Assembly (NCBI RefSeq): GCF_001592105.1
Contig: NZ_BCWE01000002.1
Location: 62,001 to 126,000, forward strand
Direction of reading: 5' to 3'
Source: Desulfolucanica intricata
GTDB lineage: Bacteria > Bacillota > Desulfotomaculia > Desulfotomaculales > Desulfofarciminaceae
DNA length: 64,000 nt
Shown here: positions 29,401 through 36,416 of the stretch, piece after piece
Position numbering within the stretch: position 1 is the stretch's first letter
How the letters are laid out: the number at the start of each line of letters is the position of its first letter
Made by a program: the position numbers and the translations under genes
Notes under the pieces: model-generated
What the model was told of the DNA's origin: nothing
The model's input: only the letters and a program-made list of their open reading frames with translations
Database searches by the model: none

Positions 29401-29881
29401 CTTGTAATTGTTGCAATTCCCTTTGTAATTTAGAGCTGCCAGGCAATTTTGCTGTCGAAAGGGCATTTTGCAATCCCCGCGCCAGTGAGTTATTTACCGG
29501 TTCATAGGAAGCAGTAACAAAAATCTGAAATAGTCCTTCTTTTCCGGCAATCCGGCTGATCCCGCCGGATAGCTTGTGGTACAAGTCTGAATCAGAATCA
29601 CTGATTTTTTCCCAGGCCACCTTTGTTTGTATTTCACTGGCAGGACCGGTAAGGGCCATTAAAAAATTAATAAAAGCGGATTTTCCCATACCATACGGCC
29701 CTGTTAAAGACCACGCGTTAACTCTTTCCCCGTGCAGTGCATCGGCAAAACGGCCGAGAACATCTCTGGTTTTAGCCGTTATCTGATAGTCTTTGACGGT
29801 ATTTATGTCTTTTTTGTCACGCTCTAGATTTATTGAACGAGCCACGTTCATATCTGGATATGCAATGTTAGACAGTTTCAT
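26474..29881 (-). CDS. large P-loop ATPase of the defense operon (first module)
   Basis: 1135 residues from ATG 29881 (GAGGAG inside the end of the DUF4007 gene). Walker A GPYGMGKSAF (~61-68), Walker B LLVVVDEFGKNLDYM (~185-199), arginine-rich sensor-like region around 240-260, then a winged-helix-like segment (QTIYRTINNLINKGILHYRE, ~455) and a long helical C-terminus. The VDEFGK/R-aromatic motif and MKL.. beginning are shared with the 11026-15321 ATPase. Likely a BrxC/PglY-like remodelling ATPase; not assignable to a named family by eye. Translationally coupled to both neighbours. Confidence 0.85.
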   Translation of the reverse strand: MKLSNIAYPDMNVARSINLERDKKDINTVKDYQITAKTRDVLGRFADALHGERVNAWSLTGPYGMGKSAFINFLMALTGPASEIQTKVAWEKISDSDSDLYHKLSGGISRIAGKEGLFQIFVTASYEPVNNSLARGLQNALSTAKLPGSSKLQRELQQLQEQYIIETPKLINIFKTVQNMVDKPLLVVVDEFGKNLDYMSHHHNKGDIYIMQQLAEMSSVYLWVCLHQAFDEYASGLSSMQRREWSKVQGRFEDIPFLESTHQMMYLIKKTIKQNESGKYQGRIMEWAKKIYAFIQNSSLAEYQELDEQIIAGFYPLHPVTTAALIELCRRFAQNDRTLLSFLCSGDKYALPAFLDNNEIDAVEMLPAVGLEQLYDYFFNISTTVFANRAESQRWIEIHGKLEDTRHLGPVDQSILKTIGVLNILSGTPGFKASMENISFVLEFSNGINRQTIYRTINNLINKGILHYREYAGEFRLWEGSDFEVNEAIRVKKAELAISALDAILEEYLPLAPMIASRHAYKTGTVRRFERRWLNVDSLNDEIKPHKGYDGLIVYCYGLVSEIGSAPRSCSDGRPLLVAYGPFETTLKELALDVAAARRVLVDSRELVHDAVARREVKYRIKVAEQRFRDSLARMYTPGSDNLLWYKNGELMPKPIASSKQLSTELSNLCDTAFKHCPRIGNEMINYNILSSAAARARRELVEAMATNAAEERLGLKGNGPEVAIYKSLLRAEGLHIKDEKTGYWRFSLEGKDPNLKYLWDKIDECVDSEGDAGVSIDHILSVLQEPPFGMRQGPAPIYICLYLLAKSNEIAVFREGNYLPYISAAEMALMVKRPDLFTLKRFVSNNIEREVFDVYRNILNKVTIKDFPGLRNSTMLGVIGPLTKFIDGLSLYSKNTRRVSQEAQQVRLAIYNSVEPMRLLFDELPKAVMKNFELTSKKDHMWHEQFQEALRKALQELHDADLKLYNKVENAVLNIFECDDLNKLYETQQKRIKPLIDICDDAEFKSVMQALVRNYPSPAEWVKGIAGIITKKPLDSWEDQDFEVFSTKLRDYVKRIEQLEVLAYKNGSIVKEGAILFSIMLPNGKSKSETIYKKHIDDIVVQSKVDEIMALPKNKVKKIFEALVEELYKDDANG

Positions 29882-29885
29882 TATG

Positions 29886-30821
29886 CTACTCCTCATAGTA
29901 TTTCTTCAGGGCATTCCAATAAAGTGTTCGAGCATTCCAATCATCATCGAAATATAATTGTGGGCCTTCCGGACCGTCTCCAATACTGAATCCCTGGAGT
30001 TTTTTTGCTGCTGCTTCCAAGTATGACCCTACCACACTTTCCGACACCTTAAAAGCAACACCTGGACAGTTGAAATCGTATGTAAGCTTATGAATGGACA
30101 CAGTTTTGGGGGTTTGCGATAAATAATGATCGATGTATGAAAAACAGGCAGCTGCAAAGATCAAAGCAGGAAGGTTTTGTTTTTCCGAAGTATTAAAGCA
30201 ATAAAAATTCTTTTCTTCTGCTTTTTGGATAATACCAAGTTGCGTAAATGGACAATTTATCTCTGAATCTTTACCTGTTGGATCCTCGGAATACATGCGA
30301 ATAATACAGGATGCGTCCCTTTGAAATGTATTATCGGATTTTGATGCTAATGGTTCATATTTCTTTGCGGCATAACGTATTACCCTGCTCATTAAGTTGA
30401 TATCAAAGCTCCAAAGATTGCAATTATTAAAGGCAAATGACCAGTTGACCGATTCCAATGGCGGGACAAACAGTTGCCAGTGTAACAACCACAGGGAAGC
30501 TACATCTTCCAGATATGGATCCCAACCTTCTTCTTCATTCAAAAGCTTGTCGGCCAGTTCCGTAGTCTGTATGGTTCCATTGTTAGACTCAATTAATTTA
30601 AATGCCAGCATCCAGTAACGGATGGAACTGACCATGTTTTTGCCAACACCCAGTCTCTCTATTGCGTCTGAGGCTTTAAAAACGTTATCCTCTTTATCCC
30701 TTTTGTTTATAATAGCTTCGTAACCCTTTTTTAACCACCCGTATCTGGGGGTGAAGGTTTCATGCCTTCCCAGGCTCCCTTCCAATATATAACGATCATA
30801 GCTTGAAAAATTGTTAAACAT
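29886..30821 (-). CDS. DUF4007 family protein
   Basis: 311 residues from the ATG at 30821 (GGAGG 12 bases upstream; the frame extends to a TTG at 30869 without a ribosome site). Clear DUF4007 signature GRHETFTPRYGWLKKG followed by the helix-turn-helix LGVGKNMVSSIRYWMLAFKL. DUF4007 proteins are found in DNA-sulfur-modification and related defense loci beside PAPS-reductase genes and ATPases; the HTH suggests DNA contact. First gene of the eight-gene operon, four bases before the ATPase start. Confidence 0.88.
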   Translation of the reverse strand: MFNNFSSYDRYILEGSLGRHETFTPRYGWLKKGYEAIINKRDKEDNVFKASDAIERLGVGKNMVSSIRYWMLAFKLIESNNGTIQTTELADKLLNEEEGWDPYLEDVASLWLLHWQLFVPPLESVNWSFAFNNCNLWSFDINLMSRVIRYAAKKYEPLASKSDNTFQRDASCIIRMYSEDPTGKDSEINCPFTQLGIIQKAEEKNFYCFNTSEKQNLPALIFAAACFSYIDHYLSQTPKTVSIHKLTYDFNCPGVAFKVSESVVGSYLEAAAKKLQGFSIGDGPEGPQLYFDDDWNARTLYWNALKKYYEE

Positions 30822-30869
30822 ATTTATGTATAATCCTCCGGATTTTAAATATCGTATCAAATCATTCAA

Positions 30870-31040
30870 AATTTAACCATTAGTTATAAAATTTTCGCCA
30901 AAAGCCCCTTTTTTACCTGCTTTCCCGTGACAAACTATGCCCATTCCACAAGAACTTAATTTGGGAAAAAACCAACAACGTAATACTTATGATTTTTTAG
31001 AAATACTCGATCATTACCAGCCCGAAGCGTCGTATATAAA
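30870..31040. other. upstream region of the defense operon
   Basis: The promoter of the operon should lie here on the minus strand. A TTGGCG (-35-like) occurs ~75 bases upstream of the ATG but the matching -10 is poor, so I do not call a promoter. No operator-like palindrome is evident. Confidence 0.3.
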
Positions 31041-31230
31041 GTGCTGGAGCAATTACAAGTACGCCCAGAAACAGTCTTGAACCCCGATGAAGTGTCAAAG
31101 CACCTGGTGAGATACGGTGCCAACAAACTCAAAGCTTAAAAAAATCAATTTATAGCGTTTCTTTAGGCAGTTTAAGGACATTGTGATTCTCATCTTGATA
31201 CTGACAATGCCGCACCTTTCCCCTAGCCCC
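31041..31230 (+). pseudogene. N-terminal remnant of a cation P-type ATPase
   Basis: Reads VLEQLQVRPETVLNPDEVSK then HLVRYGANKLKA, the cytoplasmic lead-in of calcium/cation P-type ATPases, stops at 31137-31139, and after a frame slip continues RFFRQFKDIVILILILT, the first transmembrane helix. Nothing of the catalytic domain follows. A small gene scrap. Confidence 0.65.
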
Positions 31231-31351
31231 CTATATCAAGACCGGAAAAGATATCAGCCTAGTTTTCGATGAAGGCGGGTGGTTAATTTGTCCCATGGTG
31301 CAGCTGGGTTAAGCTTAACCCATGTAAAAAGCGACGCCAAGCATATTTTGG

Positions 31352-31645
31352 CTAATTAAGAAAGCGATAAATAACATCTTTCCCAGGCAATGTCTGGCCA
31401 CGTTCGCTCTGCAGTAAACGATATAGATTACGGCCTTCAAAAACCAGGGTAAAAATAATTTGGAATACCATTAAACTTGATAAACCAAAAGATTTTTTTA
31501 TCCCGGCGGTACGAAGAAGTCGACCAATTTGTAAGGTGGAAAAAACTCGACCAAAAGGCTGTTCATACTTCTCAGGCAGGTTTTGGTGTAACATTGTTCT
31601 AGACACCTTACTGTTTGGGATTTGGTGCGAAAGTTGAGTTATCAA
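31352..31645 (-). pseudogene. N-terminal fragment of an IS4-type transposase
   Basis: 97 codons with the family start FSTLQIGRLLRTAGIKKSFG, VFQIIFTLVFEGRNLYRLLQ and GKDVIYRFLN, after which relatives continue for several hundred residues including the DDE domain. Here a stop follows at once. No terminal repeat is visible. Dead insertion-sequence remnant beside other scraps. Confidence 0.65.
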
Positions 31646-31708
31646 AAAAGGTAGTGTAAATATTTTTCGTGTAAATGGTTTTGATCCTTTTAGATAAAAC
31701 CGGGGCTA

Positions 31709-31899
31709 ATTGGAAACAACCAGACAGTCCTTTACATGGAGGGAGGCCTGTGTTAGCCTATTGGGGCGGGAGGCCACGCCTGTTGGCGTTAGCCTTTCCT
31801 CGGCCTCCCGAAAACACAGGCCTAGAGGCTCCATATCAAGGGCTGCCGGCCGGTTAATCGCCAGACTGGCTAACCTAGATGGCCAACTCAGTTTCCAAT
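31709..31899. repeat. nested inverted-repeat element
   Basis: Concentric complementary arms: ATTGGAAAC (31709-31717) with GTTTCCAAT (31891-31899); ATGGAG (31736-31741) with CTCCAT (31829-31834); GGCCTGTGTT (31745-31754) with AACACAGGCC (31813-31822); CGGGAGGCC with GGCCTCCCG (to 31810); and a small ACGCC/GGCGT tip. A GGTTTT/AAAACC hairpin precedes it. It looks like one folded unit (MITE-like or structured RNA). Its distal side runs into the M23 peptidase pseudogene. Confidence 0.6.
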
Positions 31900-31924
31900 C
31901 TATCCCCAAAATATATGGCAAACT

Positions 31925-32520
31925 GTGAGATGCAGCTCTTCCAGTCTTGATGCCTTAACCACTCATCAGGATCAATAGCAACACCATTAACATAAACACC
32001 AAAATGCAGATGAGGACCGGTAGAATTACCTGTAGAACCGACAAAACCGATAACCTGGCCTGCGCCTCAACATTGTCACCTTTATGAACCCCTAAACCGG
32101 ATAAATGTGCATAAACTGCCATACAGGAATCATTGGTTACCTTAACACAGAAACCATAACCGCTATTATTTCGAACCATAGTTACGTGGCTGCTTGCAGC
32201 TGCGATTACCGACGTAACTGTTGGTGCCGGGATATCAATCCCCTCATGAAACAAACGAGTTCCTATAATTGGATGCTCCCGCCAACAACCGCCCAGGGGT
32301 CAGCCACAATAGCACTCCAGGCTGATTAGCCAAAGGCAACCAGGCCCCGATCTATAGGATCATTTACCCCGCTCACATTCTGCCCTGCATTTGTATAGTT
32401 AGCAACCACCCCTAAAAAAACGCCGGTCACAGAATCTGTAGCCCGTGCAAAATTAGCAATAAGCGGCAACAAAAAATACATTGGAACATACGTATTTAAC
32501 CGATCTTCTGCATTTGGCAA
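31925..32520 (-). pseudogene. M23 family (LytM-type) metallopeptidase, frameshifted
   Basis: In pieces on three frames: a membrane-near N-terminal part (32520-32326), then FHEGIDIPAP...VIAAA...GYGFCVKV...VYAHLSGLGVHKGDNVEA, then after a one-base slip GQVIGFVGSTGNSTGPHLHF and the tail GVYVNGVAIDPDEWL. The zinc-binding H-x-H (HLHFG) and first His (FHEG) of M23 peptidases are recognisable. Several frameshifts make it non-functional. Such peptidases are common on conjugative elements, in keeping with the recombinase scrap next to it. Confidence 0.75.
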
Positions 32521-32553
32521 AATACTCTGATGATATTATTAAGTTACCTAATT

Positions 32554-32791
32554 CTATTCCGGCAAAATATTGTTGATGCTATTGCCAGCGGAAACACCAC
32601 TGTTCAGCCACTAATTGAAAGGTTAAGAAACCTTAAAAAATAATAAAGCCATTCTAGAGAATCGCCTCCATGAATGGCAAGTAAAACAAGAGAGTGATAC
32701 TATTACTGTTATTAAAGCTGTAGCTTATCTTCAACATTATGCTGATGAACTGAAAAGCGATGATCCCCAAAAAGTTAAACAAATAAATTGA
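32554..32791 (+). pseudogene. C-terminal remnant of a large serine recombinase; right copy of the 38-bp repeat
   Basis: Reads FRQNIVDAIASGNTTVQPLI ERLRNLK, then after a one-base slip in an A-run NKAILENRLHEWQVKQES and a helical end to the stop at 32791. This is the coiled-coil tail of integrase-type serine recombinases. Bases 32554-32591 are repeated exactly at 10404-10441, on the far side of the defense operon. Confidence 0.65.
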
Positions 32792-33017
32792 AGGATTTGT
32801 GGATACGGTTATTATAAAACAGGCACCATCGAAGTTAATCTGATGGTGCCTGTGCATACCACTGGTGGAGGCGGGCCGTACCGGATGGAATCAACAGCCA
32901 ATAAGAAAGCCCTCAAGGAACTTTATTCCTTCCAGTAATATCTACTCGGCCCCTGCCACCCAACAAAAACACATAACCGAAGCGGGGGCCAATTTATTAA
33001 CTAATTTTGATTTTGCA

Positions 33018-33368
33018 TTAATCATCCGAGCTTATAATGGTATAAAGATTTAATATATTTTTCTTAAGTACCGGGATTTTATTTTTAATGATATCCCAAA
33101 CAATAACCACGTCTATTCCGAAATAGTCATGAATTAAAATATCTCTAAGGCCCGCTATCTTTTTCCATTCAATATCAGGCTTTTTCCTTTTGATATGGTC
33201 GGGAATTTTCTTGACCGCCTCACCGATAATTTCCAGATTCCTGACTACACCATCCTGGACCAGTTCATTTTGCAGGAAATCTTGAAATGACAGGTTGTTT
33301 GTGTAACGCTCAATTTTATTAACCGCGCCAATTATATCGCTAAGATATGCCTTATAGTCCCTGGGCAT
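33018..33368 (-). CDS. hepT: HepT-like ribonuclease toxin (DUF86)
   Basis: About 116 residues from ATG 33368. All-helical HEPN protein with the catalytic R-x4-H-x-Y motif RDILIHDY near residue 78-85, and the family segment VVRNLEIIGEAVKKIP. HepT toxins cleave RNA or are themselves AMPylated by MntA. Its start overlaps the end of the mntA gene by 17 bases, the usual coupling of this type VII toxin-antitoxin pair. Confidence 0.92.
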   Translation of the reverse strand: MPRDYKAYLSDIIGAVNKIERYTNNLSFQDFLQNELVQDGVVRNLEIIGEAVKKIPDHIKRKKPDIEWKKIAGLRDILIHDYFGIDVVIVWDIIKNKIPVLKKNILNLYTIISSDD

Positions 33369-33654
33369 ACCGCACACTCCCCGTAATGCTGGGCTTTAAA
33401 TCGGGCTTAATAGCTTCAGCAATTACTAAGTCCACTTTACGGCCAAATAAATCCTCAAGATAAAATTTTAAATCCATGTAGTTATCAAACGTTTTCTGGT
33501 CTTGATAAAATTCTACCACTATATCTATGTCACTTGTACTGGTTTGCTCTCCCCGGGCAAATGACCCAAACAGCCCTATTTTTTTTACTCCAAAACGCTT
33601 AATTTTCATCATATTTGTTTCGATTTTCGCCAGTATTGGATTTTCATTATCCAT
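33352..33654 (-). CDS. mntA: MntA-like nucleotidyltransferase antitoxin
   Basis: 100 residues, ATG 33654 after AAAGGTG. Minimal nucleotidyltransferase fold with GLFGSFARGEQTSTSDIDIV: the GSF-x10-DID active site that AMPylates HepT at its Tyr. Upstream partner of hepT. Probably a resident of the mobile-DNA-rich flank of the defense island. Confidence 0.92.
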   Translation of the reverse strand: MDNENPILAKIETNMMKIKRFGVKKIGLFGSFARGEQTSTSDIDIVVEFYQDQKTFDNYMDLKFYLEDLFGRKVDLVIAEAIKPDLKPSITGSVRYAQGL

Positions 33655-33846
33655 TGTCAATCACCTTTCAAACTGGTTTTAAATGTTTTACTTGGCAATA
33701 CTCCCATTGCTCAAAACCCTGTTAATATATGGCCCATGTTTAAGGGCTTTTTTGTATTTTATATCATACTTAGTTTATTGGCAATAAATTGAAACATAAG
33801 TCCAAAAGAGAAGATATAATTCAAATACGGGTGCAAAACATGTTTA

Positions 33847-33913
33847 AAGCCACACATGACCAGGTCCGACCCCAGAGAATTACCCCAAAGTTGGGCCTGG
33901 TGATGTGTGGCTT
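33847..33913. repeat. 67-bp palindromic repeat, copy 1
   Basis: Arms AAGCCACACATGACCAGG and its near-perfect complement at the other end. The same element occurs at 58412-58478 (reverse orientation, nearly identical) and at 59987-60052. No protein is encoded; likely a MITE/REP-like element. Confidence 0.8.
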
Positions 33914-34202
33914 CCTTATTAAAATTAAAGCTAATATCATCTTTGGCAAAACCGTTAAAATACTTTTAAACCTGTTTCTTTGTGAGGGTGAGGAAGGAGT
34001 TTTGCCAGCACGGTATTTTAACCAAAATATTATTATGCAATTGTAAAGATATATGCCGGGTTAATTGGTAAATATTTTCACCTGCATCACCAGGAAAGCA
34101 TGAAAAAGGGCGATTTTTTATTACCCGCAAAGTAATTCTGTTTTTCCCAAAACAGAGTAGGTTAACTTCAGCCACATCCTGCTTGATTATCTAATAGCAG
34201 GC
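33914..34202. other. no gene recognised
   Basis: Open frames on both strands here are short and lack ribosome sites and recognisable composition. Confidence 0.35.
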
Positions 34203-34631
34203 CTATTTTTCCATAGCTGCTTCTTCGCTTCCATTACCGGTATCAGCATCGCCAAGTTCAATAGCCGATATTTTTATTTTCTTTTGTTGAGCCAGCCTGC
34301 TGATAAAAAAGATAACACTGTCTTCTTTAATCCGTAGTTTTTGGGCAATGGACCCTGGATTACTTTGACCACTTTGGGCAATAACATTAATAATTTCCTT
34401 TTCTACTTCGCCCACCCAATCCTCAAATAATGCCCTGACCTCGGGTGTAGCGTAACTGCCCATCTCCACTGCCTTAGTTACTGCTGAGGTCATTTGACGG
34501 CACATTTCCTGTGGATTAAAACCAGAACCCATTATTCTTTCCCTCATTTCCATACCCTTTTTCATCATATCCGGTCCACAACCCATCGGTCCCATTTTTT
34601 CCACCATCTTTTCCATCATCCCAGTCATCAT
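34203..34631 (-). CDS. Met-rich N-terminus plus winged-helix-like protein, unknown
   Basis: 142 residues. The first 40 are extremely rich in Met, Gly, Lys (MMTGMMEKMVEKMGPMGCGP, MMKKGMEMRERIMG), which could bind soft metals such as Cu(I) or simply be amphipathic. The middle is helical, and residues ~85-125 (VIAQSGQSNPGSIAQKLRI KEDSVIFFISRLAQQKKI) look like a winged helix of the MarR/ArsR kind. Follows the frameshifted small membrane gene and an ArsR gene on the same strand, so perhaps a metal-linked accessory regulator. Family not recognised. Confidence 0.6.
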   Translation of the reverse strand: MMTGMMEKMVEKMGPMGCGPDMMKKGMEMRERIMGSGFNPQEMCRQMTSAVTKAVEMGSYATPEVRALFEDWVGEVEKEIINVIAQSGQSNPGSIAQKLRIKEDSVIFFISRLAQQKKIKISAIELGDADTGNGSEEAAMEK

Positions 34632-34651
34632 GCAAAACCCCCCTGGTTTTT

Positions 34652-34854
34652 TTAAATTTTGGGCAAGTAGCTTGTCAGTTCTTTGCGTAATTGCCGGACT
34701 TGTTTTATTAACTCATAGCTTTCATTATCAGCGTTATCTAGGCCGGGCCGGTCTTGACCTATTCCCCGGTACCCGTTGAAATCATAACGGTAAACAAACA
34801 GAAAAATAAATGCAATATACTCTAACCAAACATTGGGCCACCGAACCGCATCAT
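34652..34854 (-). pseudogene. small membrane protein gene, frameshifted near the start
   Basis: GAGGTG precedes ATGATG at 34854. The first ten codons read MMRFGGPMFG and then hit a stop; shifted by one base the frame continues LEYIAFIFLFVYRYDFNGYR and ends YELIKQVRQLRKELTSYLPK. Together this is a typical ~70-residue one-helix (SHOCT-like tail) membrane protein. One missing base explains the break, so it is either a recent mutation or a sequence error. Confidence 0.5.
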
Positions 34855-35098
34855 ATTTCACCTCGCTTACTAGTACCTGGACATATAAATTCTTGTACAC
34901 TTTTAGATAATGTAAATAGTTTATATCTTGTTCAATAAAACATCCATTTTTTAGATGGCACTAGTTTGATTGAAAGCGTGTAGCTTTAACACAAAAGCCT
35001 TGGCAATGATTTGGGAAAACCACCAACACTATTATTTTGATAAGTCATTATATTTTTACAGCAATCAATTTTTGTGTCAGGTCTTTTGTGTCGCTGCA

Positions 35099-35452
35099 CT
35101 AGTGTTTTTTAACAAACCAGGGTGGACAGGGCCAGAGCATCCCGGTTTCCATTTCTTCCTTTCTATTGACTGCATATTGATTAAAAGCGTAAAGCAGGTC
35201 GACAAGGCCGGTGTTTTTTAGACGATAATATATAAAAGGGCCTTTTCGCTCGGTGTCCATCATTTCCGAATCACGCAGTACTTTCAAATGAAAGGAAACT
35301 AATGTTTGTGAAAGCCCGGTCTCATTAATCAGTTCTGACACCGAACGTTCGTTTTTTCCAATTATGAAAATGATTTTTAATCTATTAGCATCACTAAGTA
35401 TTTTAAATAGCCTGGCAACCTGGTCAATATTATTCATTCCCACCTGGTCCAT
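35099..35452 (-). CDS. ArsR family metalloregulator
   Basis: 117 residues, AAAGGTGG upstream of ATG. Winged-helix repressor: ARLFKILSDANRLKIIFIIG, recognition helix SELINETGLSQTLVSFHLKVLRD and wing RKGPFIYYRL. The usual ELCVC metal site after helix 3 is replaced by ERSVSEL, so it lacks the classical alpha-3 As/Cd thiol site; the only Cys is in the C-terminal MLWPCPPWF. It heads the minus-strand group 35452-34203 and probably regulates it. Confidence 0.9.
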   Translation of the reverse strand: MDQVGMNNIDQVARLFKILSDANRLKIIFIIGKNERSVSELINETGLSQTLVSFHLKVLRDSEMMDTERKGPFIYYRLKNTGLVDLLYAFNQYAVNRKEEMETGMLWPCPPWFVKKH

Positions 35453-35868
35453 AGTTAAATATCACCACCTTTAAAGAAAAAATATATTAAGATAATCATA
35501 TATAAGCAAGCACACATATCAACTCTTACTCATATATTAATTCTTAAAACTTATTTTGTCAACAAAAAAATAAAGCACCCATAGGATGCCTTCATTGCGG
35601 TCCTGTTTATCCTAAACAGATTATATTTATACAGTTCAGGTTTTGCATTCGCCAGCGGGTGCTGGATTTTCTTTTACTTCGAAAGATATTTGGGAAGTAT
35701 GCATTGTATCTATTTTAAGCACTTTTAAGCACTCACTTAGAGACCCCGACCATCGTGGCAATGACAATTCTACAAAGCAATATAGTATTGACGGTTAACA
35801 TCCAGTGACCAGTAAAGAGGCCAGAGCCATCAAATGTTTGTTTTTCACCATCTGTCACCACTGGCCTG
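35453..35868. other. intergenic, no gene
   Basis: AT-rich upstream region of the ArsR gene. The segment near 35795-35870 has imperfect inverted repeats (CCAGTGACCAG against CTGTCACCACTGG) and could terminate the operon that ends at 35869. Confidence 0.35.
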
Positions 35869-36399
35869 TTAAACCCCCAGCGCTTCCATGATCCCCTGCA
35901 GTGGCTCCAGCAGGTCTTCTTTTCCCGGCTCCCAAATCGGCGGGCAGTCCTTTAATTGTTTTTCCCCCAGTATCAGCTTAGCGGCAAAAGCCAGACAGGT
36001 GGGCTCGCCGCATAACCGGCAGCCTGACTTTTTGGGCAGCCAGCCGTATATCTCCAACGGTGTGGGTTTGGCCCTTTTCTCGTACATGGGTTTAATTTTG
36101 TCCTTATTGGCGTAAGTGTCATTAATCAAGTTTTTTACCCAGTCGGTCAGCTCGTAAGCGTCTGTGCTGCTGAGCGCTTTAGCCACGGTTAACTCCAGGG
36201 GATAAAGGGTGAGCAAGCGCTGTTCTTTGGTAAAAGTTAAAAGTTGGCCTTCGTGGTTGTACACAGCATTTTTAATTATACTATTAAGGTAGGGCATTAC
36301 TTCCGTAATATCATCGGTCAGCCTGGCCTTGAACCTGATTCTGTTCGGCACCACAATGCAGGGCTGAATATATTCAATATCAATGTCCCTTAAAAACAA
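35869..36399 (-). CDS. Fe-S domain protein, paralogue of 50938-51468
   Basis: 176 residues. N-terminal ~110 residues of unknown fold (IQPCIVVPNRIRFKARLTDD), then a 4Fe-4S domain of the CODH-delta/FeS type: LPKKSGCRLCGEPTCLAFAAKLILG..LKDCPP, with Cys spacing C-x2-C-x4-C-x16-C. Homologous over its whole length to the protein at 50938. It follows the cysteine desulfurase by 17 bases and is its probable partner, perhaps receiving sulfur or electrons for metalloid chemistry. Confidence 0.82.
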   Translation of the reverse strand: MFLRDIDIEYIQPCIVVPNRIRFKARLTDDITEVMPYLNSIIKNAVYNHEGQLLTFTKEQRLLTLYPLELTVAKALSSTDAYELTDWVKNLINDTYANKDKIKPMYEKRAKPTPLEIYGWLPKKSGCRLCGEPTCLAFAAKLILGEKQLKDCPPIWEPGKEDLLEPLQGIMEALGV

Positions 36400-36416
36400 A
36401 ATTATTACCTCCTCCC

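Noticed and set aside
31706-31921. 71-codon minus-strand frame
   Set aside because: It runs through the arms of the nested inverted repeat and has an equally long antisense frame; best explained by the palindrome.
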